From: Candidatus Latescibacterota bacterium
GTDB taxonomy: Bacteria; Latescibacterota; UBA2968; UBA8231
Direction: 5' to 3'
Assembly: GCA_022827835.1 (NCBI GenBank)
Contig: JAJEIO010000048.1
Coordinates: forward strand, 1-62,686
DNA: 62,686 nucleotides
Shown: piece after piece, positions 8,743 to 15,936 of the stretch
Layout of the letters: the number at the start of each line of letters is the position of its first letter
How positions within the stretch are numbered: position 1 is the stretch's first letter
The notes under the pieces: generated by a model
Told to the model about the DNA's origin: nothing
Database searches by the model: none
Seen by the model: the letters and a program-made list of their open reading frames with translations, nothing else
Translations under genes and position numbers: made by a program

Positions 8743-9557
8743 TGGTCCAGCGCATTTTGCTCTACGCGATCCTGTGCGCAGTCGGCGCGGTCTTATTGGC
8801 CCCTTTCGCCTGGCTGCTGTCCACTGCGCTCAAAGCCGAGTCGGCTGATCTGTTCGCCCATCCGCCGCAGTGGATTCCCGACCCCATCGTCTGGGGCAAC
8901 TTCGCCAAGGCTTGGAACATCCTCCCGTTTATGCGCTACCTCTTCAACACCTTCTACATTGCCATCGCCACCGTCCTACTCAACTTGACGTGCTGCTCGC
9001 TGGCTGGTTACGCTCTCGCCCGCATGAGCTTTCGCGGCCGCCAAGCCATTTTTTACTGCATCTTAGCCACGACCATGGTGCCGTTTCAAGTCCTCTTAAT
9101 CCCGCTCTTCATCGTCACCTTGAAGCTCGGCCTCGTGGATTCGTACGCCGGCGTCATCCTCCCGGTGGCGGTCAACGCCTTTGGCATCTTCCTCCTGCGT
9201 CAAGCCTTCACCACCATTCCCACCGACTTAGAAGACGCCGCGCGCATCGACGGCTGCGGCCCGTGGACTATCTATGCCCGCATTATGATGCCCCTCGTCA
9301 AACCAGCCCTCGCCGCGCAGGCAGCCTTTACATTCGTAGCCCAGTGGAACGACTTCCTGTGGCCGCTGGTGGTACTCAAAAGCCGCGAGCTGTACACCCT
9401 GCAATTAGGGCTGGCCAGCCTCCAAGGCGTCTTTGGCGTCAACTGGCGCTACATTTCAGCGGCCTCAATCATCGCCTTGGTGCCGACGGTGCTGTTCTTC
9501 CTCTTCACCCAGCGATTTTTTACACAGGGGCTGACGGCTGGCGCGGTGAAGGAATAG
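8742..9557 (+). CDS. Sugar ABC transporter permease (MalG/UgpE type)
   Basis: A 271-residue permease whose ATG overlaps the TAA stop of the first permease (TAATG), indicating translational coupling. About six membrane segments are seen, and the EAA loop reads EDAARIDGCGPWTIYARIMM. The C-terminus FTQGLTAGAVKE is the classical ending of MalG-type permeases. No ATP-binding gene follows; CUT1 systems often share one MsmX/UgpC-like ATPase encoded elsewhere, which is probably the case here. The same stretch is also open upstream in this frame through the first permease, but that part is out-of-frame shadow. Confidence 0.9.
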   Translation: MVQRILLYAILCAVGAVLLAPFAWLLSTALKAESADLFAHPPQWIPDPIVWGNFAKAWNILPFMRYLFNTFYIAIATVLLNLTCCSLAGYALARMSFRGRQAIFYCILATTMVPFQVLLIPLFIVTLKLGLVDSYAGVILPVAVNAFGIFLLRQAFTTIPTDLEDAARIDGCGPWTIYARIMMPLVKPALAAQAAFTFVAQWNDFLWPLVVLKSRELYTLQLGLASLQGVFGVNWRYISAASIIALVPTVLFFLFTQRFFTQGLTAGAVKE

Positions 9558-9599
9558 CCGAGTCGATTTCTAGCCGACTGGCGCAATTTTGAGTTGCCC

Positions 9600-9636
9600 T
9601 ATCGAGAGCTTGTAGATGAGCGGACTATTCTCGATA
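9600..9636. promoter_or_regulatory. Inverted repeat upstream of the YgiT-like gene (candidate operator)
   Basis: Perfect 8-bp arms TATCGAGA and TCTCGATA are separated by 21 nt, 44 bp before the zinc-finger gene. MqsA/YgiT antitoxins are known to autoregulate by binding palindromes upstream of their genes; the assignment here is inference from position. Confidence 0.35.
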
Positions 9637-9679
9637 ATTCGGGTAAGGTCGCGTATTATTGGCTAAGAGGTAAGTCGAG

Positions 9680-10117
9680 ATGAATTCGCAGAATCAAAAG
9701 CCGACCAAGAAACCGCGAGATCCAGACCTTGTCGGCGCTGAGATTGCCCTGCGCAGGGCTGCTGAACGCGTGCGCCGACGAGCTGCGGAAACTGGCAGTG
9801 CGGTAGTTGTGTTCAAGGATGGTAAAGTTGTATGGGAGAAGGCCGATGGAACATACAGCGATGAGATCGCAAATAGTCGCAAGAAACGCGCCATGAAATG
9901 CCGTATTGATGGATGTCCGGGAGAATACGAAGCGAAAAAAATCATACACCCCGTGCGGCACCGTGGTAAAGTAATGGTCATTGACCACGTTCCGGCTGAT
10001 ATTTGTTCTGTATGCGGAGACGTGCTGATGAGGCCGGAAACAGTTCGCAAAATCGAGGCTCTACTTCAAGATAAGCATCAACCAGTAAGTACAGTGCCTC
10101 TGTATGAGTTCGCGTGA
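9680..10117 (+). CDS. YgiT-type zinc-finger protein with an extra N-terminal domain
   Basis: A 145-residue protein. Residues 72-145 match the YgiT/MqsA N-terminal zinc-finger family: Cys74 and Cys79, a basic strand with RHRGKVMVIDHVPA, then Cys109-x2-Cys112 (CSVCGD) and the ending VPLYEFA. The first zinc pair is spaced C-x4-C instead of the usual C-x2-C. Residues 13-55 form a separate helix-plus-strand unit (LVGAEIALRRAAERV, then SAVVVFKDGKVVWEK). YgiT finger proteins are usually antitoxins next to a small RNase-type toxin, but no toxin gene is adjacent. A Met at residue 72 could be an internal start giving a conventional YgiT protein. The region is less GC-rich than its neighbours and adjoins the AAA/TOPRIM pair. 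Confidence 0.72.
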   Translation: MNSQNQKPTKKPRDPDLVGAEIALRRAAERVRRRAAETGSAVVVFKDGKVVWEKADGTYSDEIANSRKKRAMKCRIDGCPGEYEAKKIIHPVRHRGKVMVIDHVPADICSVCGDVLMRPETVRKIEALLQDKHQPVSTVPLYEFA

Positions 10118-10214
10118 AAAGCCTGTTTAGACAAATCCCGATGACTTCTCTTCCGTTCTCACTGAGCCTATCGAAGGCCGAGTATCGGGTGAATAGTCAA
10201 CCGGAGAAAGTCCG

Positions 10215-11462
10215 ATGATTAAATCGATTCGCCTCGTGAATTTCAAAAACTTCGCCGACGAGACCCTGCGCGTCGGTCCGTTCACCGTAATCGTAGGCGC
10301 AAACGCCAGCGGTAAGAGCAATATCCGCGACGCCTTCCGCTTCCTACACGGTATAGGCCGGGGATACTCATTGGCGGAGATCATCGGCGGCAAATACGGG
10401 GCAGACTGGAAACCGATTCGCGGTGCGGCGAATGAGATCGTCCGGTTCGGGCAGACTGCGTTTTCTATTGAGGTCCGTATGAGATTAGAAGATACAGACA
10501 TATGTTACCTGATCGAGGTTAGTAACGACAAAGAAGGCCCCAATGAATTTCGGTTCACCAATGAAGGACTTATGGGTCCTTCCTTCTACGTTAAAAGCAA
10601 TCCCGACCCAGACGATTCCGTCCAAACACAATCCGACGCCTTCCCTCTACTTCTCAACCTGTTTTTGGCCATTAAAGAGGAAGACCCCAAAATCCAGATC
10701 AAGTTTGAACCGGCGCTCGAAATGACTCGCCCCTTTAAAAAACGCCTTGAACCGTACATCCAACAGATAATCGACATCTTTGCCAACATGCGCTTTTTGG
10801 AACCGTCGCCGGACCAGATGCGAGAACCGGCCTTTCCCGGCGCGACTGTCTTGGGCGACTCCGGCGAGAATTTGCCGGTGGTGCTGGAGGACATCTGCTC
10901 CGACCCCAAGCGCAAAGAGATTCTCGCCGATTGGTTAAGCGAACTCACACCTATGGATGTGGCCGACTTCGAGTTCCCGCGTGATCCTAGTGGTCGGGTC
11001 CATCTCACGCTATGCGAGGCAAACGGCAGAAAGGTGTCGGCTTATAGCGCATCGGATGGCACGCTGCGTTTTCTCGCCATGCTGTCTGTACTGCTCGGCG
11101 AAAACCCCAAGGGCCTGTATTTCTTTGAGGAGATCGATACCGGCATTCACCCGGCACGGCAATGGCTCTTGCTCGAACTGATCGAAAAGCAGGCCGCTAA
11201 GAACAACATTCAAATAATGACCACCACTCATGCGTCGGACCTATTGACCTTTGTCAACGACAGCACGTTTGAGAATATGTCCGTTGTCTGCCGGCGGGAA
11301 GACTCGCACGACGCCATCATCCGCCCGGTTGCCGAACTGCCCGACGCCAAGAAATTGCGCAAGTCTGGGAGAGGATTGGGAGGACTGCTTACCGAAGGCT
11401 GGATGGAAACCGCACTCGCCTTCACTGAAAACCAGGATGAAACGGAGGAAGACGGAGAGTGA
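10215..11462 (+). CDS. AAA family ATPase (RecF/OLD-like), probable defence ATPase
   Basis: A 415-residue SMC/ABC-like ATPase of the AAA_15/AAA_21 kind. The N-terminus IKSIRLVNFKNFADETLRVG leads into Walker A GANASGKSN (residues 28-36). A signature-like element sits at YSASDGTLRFLAM. Walker B with catalytic Glu is LYFFEEIDTG (about residues 302-311), followed by the switch His in TTTHASDLL. There is no fused nuclease domain, unlike single-chain OLD proteins. The next gene overlaps its stop by four bases and encodes a TOPRIM-like protein, so the pair probably works as a split OLD/PARIS-like complex, with the ATPase acting as sensor and the TOPRIM protein as effector. That role is inferred from architecture. 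Confidence 0.82.
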   Translation: MIKSIRLVNFKNFADETLRVGPFTVIVGANASGKSNIRDAFRFLHGIGRGYSLAEIIGGKYGADWKPIRGAANEIVRFGQTAFSIEVRMRLEDTDICYLIEVSNDKEGPNEFRFTNEGLMGPSFYVKSNPDPDDSVQTQSDAFPLLLNLFLAIKEEDPKIQIKFEPALEMTRPFKKRLEPYIQQIIDIFANMRFLEPSPDQMREPAFPGATVLGDSGENLPVVLEDICSDPKRKEILADWLSELTPMDVADFEFPRDPSGRVHLTLCEANGRKVSAYSASDGTLRFLAMLSVLLGENPKGLYFFEEIDTGIHPARQWLLLELIEKQAAKNNIQIMTTTHASDLLTFVNDSTFENMSVVCRREDSHDAIIRPVAELPDAKKLRKSGRGLGGLLTEGWMETALAFTENQDETEEDGE

Positions 11463-12031
11463 ACGTCCTCATCATCCCCGAAGACTTCCGCAACGACCAG
11501 TACATTCTAAAACCCCTTTTCTCGCGGTTCTTTCAATCCATTGTTAAGCGACGTGTACACGTTGATGTTTGCCGTGATCCGCTACTTGGCGGTGTCAGGG
11601 AAGCGCTAAAATCAGAGCGTATTGCAGAAGTCATCGAAAAACACGGAGGCATGACGGATATCTTCATCCTGTGCATAGACCGAGACGGCGAGCAAGGGCG
11701 ACGTCAGAGACTCGACCAGATCGAAGCGGAGTTTGGGGATGTTCGGGTATTCTTGGCCGAAAACGCTTGGGAAGAGATTGAAACTTGGCTCCTCGCGGGC
11801 TTAGATTTGCCCACAAATTGGAATTGGAGGACCGTTCGGGCAGAAGTACAAGTCAAGGAAGTTTACTTCGGGCCGCTCGCCTCCCAGCGCGGACTATCGG
11901 ACGCGCTAGGCGGTGGTCGAAAGCATCTGGGAGAAGAAGCGTCCCGCCGGATTGACGCGATTCGGCAGAAATGTCCCGATGATTTCGACAACCTCGTCCA
12001 GCGTCTCGAAGCCGCTATTCGCACCACATGA
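11459..12031 (+). CDS. TOPRIM-like DUF4276-type protein, partner of the AAA ATPase
   Basis: A 190-residue protein with GTG start overlapping the ATPase stop (GTGA). TOPRIM-type residues are visible: an N-terminal strand ending in Glu8 (VLIIPEDF), then FILCIDRDGEQ with Asp74 and Asp76, then a strand and the Trp-rich block NAWEEIETWLLAGLD (residues 102-116) that is characteristic of DUF4276-like proteins. Such proteins are metal-dependent nucleases or predicted ones, and often follow an AAA ATPase. The tight coupling suggests a stoichiometric complex. DUF4276 is my best family match; DUF4435 (AriB-like) is an alternative. Confidence 0.65.
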   Translation: MNVLIIPEDFRNDQYILKPLFSRFFQSIVKRRVHVDVCRDPLLGGVREALKSERIAEVIEKHGGMTDIFILCIDRDGEQGRRQRLDQIEAEFGDVRVFLAENAWEEIETWLLAGLDLPTNWNWRTVRAEVQVKEVYFGPLASQRGLSDALGGGRKHLGEEASRRIDAIRQKCPDDFDNLVQRLEAAIRTT

Positions 12032-12085
12032 GAAGAATGATGAGTTCCTCGGGAAAGACGATTACAAAACAAGGAAACAACCCCC

Positions 12086-13258
12086 ATGCGAGCGACCATA
12101 TACACATACCCCTGGGACTTGACCGACGAAGGCATTGACTCGGCCCTAGACACCATCGCCCACACAGCCGGCCTCAACAGCGTCAGCCTAGCCCAGAGCT
12201 ACCACGTATCGACGTACTTTTTGCCGCACAATCCCCGGCGGCCCCTCTACTGGGGAGAAGAAGGCGCACTCTACTTCCAGCCGTCCGCCACCTTTTACGA
12301 AGAGAGCCACATCGAGCCCCTAATCAGCAACGTCGTCGATGGCCCGGATTACATGCGCCGAATCGCGGATAACATCAAAGAGCGCGGCCTCGACCTGACG
12401 AGTTGGCTGGTCTTCAACTACAACCACTACCTGCCCCAGCGCTATCCAGACGCGGCCAAGCACGACCCCTTCGGGCACATCAATTTTGCCCAGCTATGCC
12501 CGGCCAGCCCCTTGGTGCGCGATTACGCACGCGCACTCTGTCGCGATATAGCCGCGCAGTTCCAGCCCGACGAATTCCACCTCGAATCGCTGGGCTACCT
12601 GCACTTCAGCTACGGGTTCCGCAATCCCAAGGTCGGCGTAAAAATCACGCCCTTCTGCGAACTGCTGATGGGATTGTGCTACTGCCAGCACTGCTTGCAG
12701 CGGGCCGGTGCCCTCGGCTTAGACGGAGAGAGCTTCCGCGCAGATGTCGCCGAATATCTCGCTCGTGAACTCGCCTCCGAGCCTACCCCAGAAGACATGC
12801 AGCCCCCGAGCGCCGAATTCCTCTCCTCTGCCTTTTCCGGCCGCTTGCAGACCTTCCTCGACGCCCGCGTCGAAACGGCAACTTCGCTGGTGGAGGAGGC
12901 CATTGCCATCGCCAACCAATCCGGCGCGCGCGCCTCGTTCTTCGGGGGCCGCGACCGGACCGTCAACGGGCTTGACTCAGATCGCGTCCTCCGCAACGTG
13001 TACATGGTCAACGCCGGCGTGGGCGGCGAGCCGGACGCCCTAGCTGATAGCGTCCGCACCCTGCGCGGCGAATTCCCAGCCGACACCGACCTCAGCGCCA
13101 TCGTCAACCCCGGGGGATTCGCCGACAGCGACGCACTCGGCGCACACCTGACCGCGCTGCACCAAGCGGGCGTCAATGGCTACGCCTTCTACAACTACGG
13201 CCTCATCCGCCGCGCCCACCTCGAATGGATTGGCACTTGCCGCCATTTGTGGAAATAA
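12086..13258 (+). CDS. Unknown protein, probable TIM-barrel glycosidase-like fold
   Basis: A 390-residue cytoplasmic protein preceded by CAAGGAAACAA. No exact family is recognised. The order of motifs suggests a beta/alpha barrel: an N-terminal strand followed by GLNSVSLAQSYHV, a mid segment LTSWLVFNYNHYL, a strand carrying acids DEFHLESLGYLHF, and a C-terminal strand GVNGYAFYNYG. This resembles the hypothetical glycoside-hydrolase-like barrels common in Poribacteria and Latescibacterota genomes. A Cys cluster (LCYCQHC, residues 194-200) is unusual for a glycosidase and might bind metal. The next gene on the same strand is 72 nt away. Function is not assigned. Confidence 0.6.
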   Translation: MRATIYTYPWDLTDEGIDSALDTIAHTAGLNSVSLAQSYHVSTYFLPHNPRRPLYWGEEGALYFQPSATFYEESHIEPLISNVVDGPDYMRRIADNIKERGLDLTSWLVFNYNHYLPQRYPDAAKHDPFGHINFAQLCPASPLVRDYARALCRDIAAQFQPDEFHLESLGYLHFSYGFRNPKVGVKITPFCELLMGLCYCQHCLQRAGALGLDGESFRADVAEYLARELASEPTPEDMQPPSAEFLSSAFSGRLQTFLDARVETATSLVEEAIAIANQSGARASFFGGRDRTVNGLDSDRVLRNVYMVNAGVGGEPDALADSVRTLRGEFPADTDLSAIVNPGGFADSDALGAHLTALHQAGVNGYAFYNYGLIRRAHLEWIGTCRHLWK

Positions 13259-13330
13259 ATGGCGGTGTCCTTCCTACGTATAGCTATCTAACCGCTGATT
13301 TACAACGTTGTACTCAAAGGAGCTAACGAT

Positions 13331-14341
13331 ATGGACGTCCAAGCGATCCAACGCGCCATTGACGCGCTGCCCCGCCACCGCCTGACGCATTTGCCAACGC
13401 CCTTACAGCACTGTCCGCGGCTATCGGCCGCGCTCGAAGGGCCGCAGATATGGATCAAGCGCGACGATCTGACCGGCCTCGCCTTTGGCGGCAACAAGTC
13501 CCGCTACCTCGAATTCACGCTCGCCGAGGGCACGGCTCAAGGCTGCGATGCCGCCGTGATGAGCGCAGTCGTCCAGTCCAATCACTGCCGCCAATTCGCC
13601 GCAGCCTGCGCCCAGCTCGGCCTCAAAGGCGTCGTCGTCCTGCGCGAGAACGATTCCATCATGGGACGCCAGTCGCCAGTCCAAGGCAACCACCTTTTAG
13701 ACCAGCTATGTGGCGCGCGCATCCGCTTTGCTCCGCCCGAAGGTGTCGGCGCAGCCATAGCCGAGGAAGTGGAGCGACTCAAAGAAGAGGGGTATAAACC
13801 TTTCAGCGGCCTGTCCGGGCTGTTGTCGCGCGTTGCCTACATCCAATGTGCCTTGGAAATCGAAACCCAACTGTGCGCCGCAGGTATCCAAGCCGACGAC
13901 GTAGTAATCGGGTCAGGGGGGACCAGCTTGGCCGGGTTGGTGGCCGGCTTTGCCCTCTTGGGGCGCTCGGCACGTTTCCTCGGCACACCCCAGAGCAAGA
14001 TAGGCCAGCGCGAAGGAGTGTCTGAGCGCCTTGCGCAATCCGCTGCGCAATCCGCGGCCCACCTCGGCCTCGAATGCGCGCCCGACCCAGAGCGCATCGC
14101 CGTGAGCGATGAGTACGTCGGCCCGGGCTTCGGCCATTTGGACCGCGCCACGCTCGACAGCATCCGCCTCCTCGCCCAAAGCGAGGGCATCTTCGTCGAT
14201 CCCACCTATTCGGGCAAGGGATTGGCCTGTCTGATCGATCAGGTGCGCCAAGGGTGTTTCCGCGACAGCGAAAACATCGTCTTCGTCCACACCGGCGGAA
14301 CACCGCTGCTATTCGCCTACGGAGAAGCTCTGCTCGACTAG
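13331..14341 (+). CDS. D-cysteine desulfhydrase / ACC deaminase family PLP enzyme
   Basis: A 336-residue fold-type II PLP enzyme. The Schiff-base Lys lies in AFGGNKSRYLE, the substrate and PLP-facing loop in VQSNHCRQFAA, the phosphate-binding Gly-rich loop in GSGGTSLAGL, and the closing HTGGTPLLFAY motif is diagnostic of the DcyD/AcdS family. The probable reaction is conversion of D-cysteine to pyruvate, ammonia and sulfide, or deamination of 1-aminocyclopropane-1-carboxylate; sequence alone does not decide between them. A short in-frame repeat (AQSAAQSAAH, near 14034-14060) suggests a small duplication. The stop overlaps the convergent SGNH gene by four bases. Confidence 0.85.
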   Translation: MDVQAIQRAIDALPRHRLTHLPTPLQHCPRLSAALEGPQIWIKRDDLTGLAFGGNKSRYLEFTLAEGTAQGCDAAVMSAVVQSNHCRQFAAACAQLGLKGVVVLRENDSIMGRQSPVQGNHLLDQLCGARIRFAPPEGVGAAIAEEVERLKEEGYKPFSGLSGLLSRVAYIQCALEIETQLCAAGIQADDVVIGSGGTSLAGLVAGFALLGRSARFLGTPQSKIGQREGVSERLAQSAAQSAAHLGLECAPDPERIAVSDEYVGPGFGHLDRATLDSIRLLAQSEGIFVDPTYSGKGLACLIDQVRQGCFRDSENIVFVHTGGTPLLFAYGEALLD

Positions 14342-15921
14342 GGCGTATTCCGGGGCCGTAGGGGCGGTTCGCGAACCGCCCCTACACCTAACCCCAACGG
14401 TCCAACCAATTCGTCCAGTGCGTCAGTTAGCGGCTGTGGGTCGGCGAGGTCGGCGATGATAGCCGCCAAAAAGGTCACGCCGCCGCGATGGGCAAAATCC
14501 GCAATCTGTGCGTAGCTCAGCTTGGGCAGGTCGGCTAGCTGTTCGCCGACTAAGTGCGCGAGCCGCTGCTCTAAGATCGGCGGCCGCTCGGCGTACGGCA
14601 TGTTCTTTAGCAGTAGGATTAGATCATTGCGCGCTAGCACGCGCTCGCGGACTCCGTAGCCCAAGCGGCGGCAATATCCGGCAAAATCGTCTAAGGCATC
14701 CGCGCGGCCCTCCACCAAACCCAGCGCATCCTCCCGAGCAAATAGGGTCGTCATTATGGTCTGCGCGATCAGGTAGTGGCCCCAGACTGTGGGATGCAAA
14801 TACTCGGTGATTAGCTCGTCGCCGACCAAACCAGCCGGAGCATGGGTGGCAAACGCCTGCTCCACGTCGATCAAAATCGCACCCGACTCAGCGGCTAAGG
14901 CGCGAATGGCGCGGTTGAAAGGCGAGCAGGCCCGCAGGTGAATGCCGTCTAAATCGCGGGCGCGCACAAACGCGGCTAACGCCTGCGCTGAATCACCAGC
15001 CGCTTGGTGCGCCAAGCCCGCGTCAAAGTGCAGGGCCGCGTGCTGTGGATAGTCCGCCGGCACAGCATCCGGCGGCGGGACCGATCCCTGCGAGCGTAGA
15101 GGATAGAATCCAGTCAAATTGGAAACTAGCGTACAGAGCGCGACCGGCACCTCGCGCTCGCTCAGCATCTCAACTATCTCGGCCATATTGCGCTGATAAT
15201 GAACCTCGGTCTGCCTGTGAGCCTCGTCCTCCAAGTAAATCTCGCGCTGCACTAAGTGGACGCCAAAGGACTCGGCGGGTGCGGCGGGACGCAGTGCAGC
15301 CGCGACATAGTGCAGCAAATTGTCGAGCAAGTAGTAAATCTTGGTCCGCTGCAAGAACATCTGCAACTGGATGAAGTACCAGTTACTGCTCAGGCGCACA
15401 AACGGAGTCGCGGCCCCGTACGGCCCCACGAACTCGTTGTGACCGGCGTAGATCAAAACCAGATCCGGCTCGTACTCGACCACCTCCTCGACAAATTCGC
15501 GCACTACGAAGGAATTGATGGCCGTGACGCCGCAGTTGACGACTTCGATCTGGCGCGCTGGATACGCATCAACGAGCATCTGTTGCAAGAAGTTGGGAAA
15601 CGAGGTATAGGCGGGGTTGGGGAAGCCGAGCAGAGTCGAAGCCCCCAGCGCGAACACGCGAAACGCGCGTGCGTCTTTGTCGCGGGCAAAGCGATCCTGC
15701 CCAGGAGCCAAGCGCACGTACTGGCGTGGGAAGAAGCGCCGCGCAGCCTGCGGGTTGATGCGGTAGGACGAGTCGCTGGCCACAAAAAGGGCGTCGTCCG
15801 GCCCGACGCCCACCAGCCACAAGCCCGCCTCAAAGAGCGCGACGAACGACAAACCAACTAGTAGCGCAACGACCCGGCCTTTTGCCTTATTTATTGTTTT
15901 TACTTTGTTTTGCGCGTCCAT
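14338..15921 (-). CDS. Membrane-anchored SGNH/GDSL-like hydrolase with TPR-like insertion
   Basis: A 527-residue protein with an N-terminal membrane anchor (about residues 17-38). The SGNH blocks are readable: block I FALGASTLLGFP with Ser95, block II NCGVTAINS, block III LIYAGHNEF, and block V YLHPTVWGHYL with the catalytic His. A TPR-like helical stretch (HFDAGLAHQAAGDSAQA) lies between blocks III and V. The fold acts on esters or acyl groups, probably in the periplasm. I chose ATG 15921 with AGGTG upstream; a GTG two codons earlier is also possible. The last sixteen or so codons lie in the palindromic repeat at 14358-14385 and its flank, so the C-terminus is repeat-derived. The gene is divergent from the DUF6785-like gene. 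Confidence 0.78.
   Translation of the reverse strand: MDAQNKVKTINKAKGRVVALLVGLSFVALFEAGLWLVGVGPDDALFVASDSSYRINPQAARRFFPRQYVRLAPGQDRFARDKDARAFRVFALGASTLLGFPNPAYTSFPNFLQQMLVDAYPARQIEVVNCGVTAINSFVVREFVEEVVEYEPDLVLIYAGHNEFVGPYGAATPFVRLSSNWYFIQLQMFLQRTKIYYLLDNLLHYVAAALRPAAPAESFGVHLVQREIYLEDEAHRQTEVHYQRNMAEIVEMLSEREVPVALCTLVSNLTGFYPLRSQGSVPPPDAVPADYPQHAALHFDAGLAHQAAGDSAQALAAFVRARDLDGIHLRACSPFNRAIRALAAESGAILIDVEQAFATHAPAGLVGDELITEYLHPTVWGHYLIAQTIMTTLFAREDALGLVEGRADALDDFAGYCRRLGYGVRERVLARNDLILLLKNMPYAERPPILEQRLAHLVGEQLADLPKLSYAQIADFAHRGGVTFLAAIIADLADPQPLTDALDELVGPLGLGVGAVREPPLRPRNTP
14358..14385. repeat. Perfect 28-bp palindromic repeat, copy 2
   Basis: Each arm is GTAGGGGCGGTTCG followed by its exact reverse complement. 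It matches the imperfect copy at 2322-2349. On the minus strand it is translated as part of the SGNH protein C-terminus (VGAVREPPLR). Two copies at unrelated gene ends indicate an interspersed palindromic element. Confidence 0.75.
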
Positions 15922-15936
15922 CAACACCTAAAAATC

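Noticed and set aside
10118..10214. Possible second inverted repeat sharing CTATCGA with the upstream YgiT operator.
   Set aside because: The shared part is only about seven bases and the arms are not symmetrical.
14034..14060. Repeat CGCTGCGCAATCCG-like in the desulfhydrase gene as a phase-variable tract.
   Set aside because: Only two imperfect short units, in frame, giving a minor AQSAAQSAA repeat; no sign of variability.
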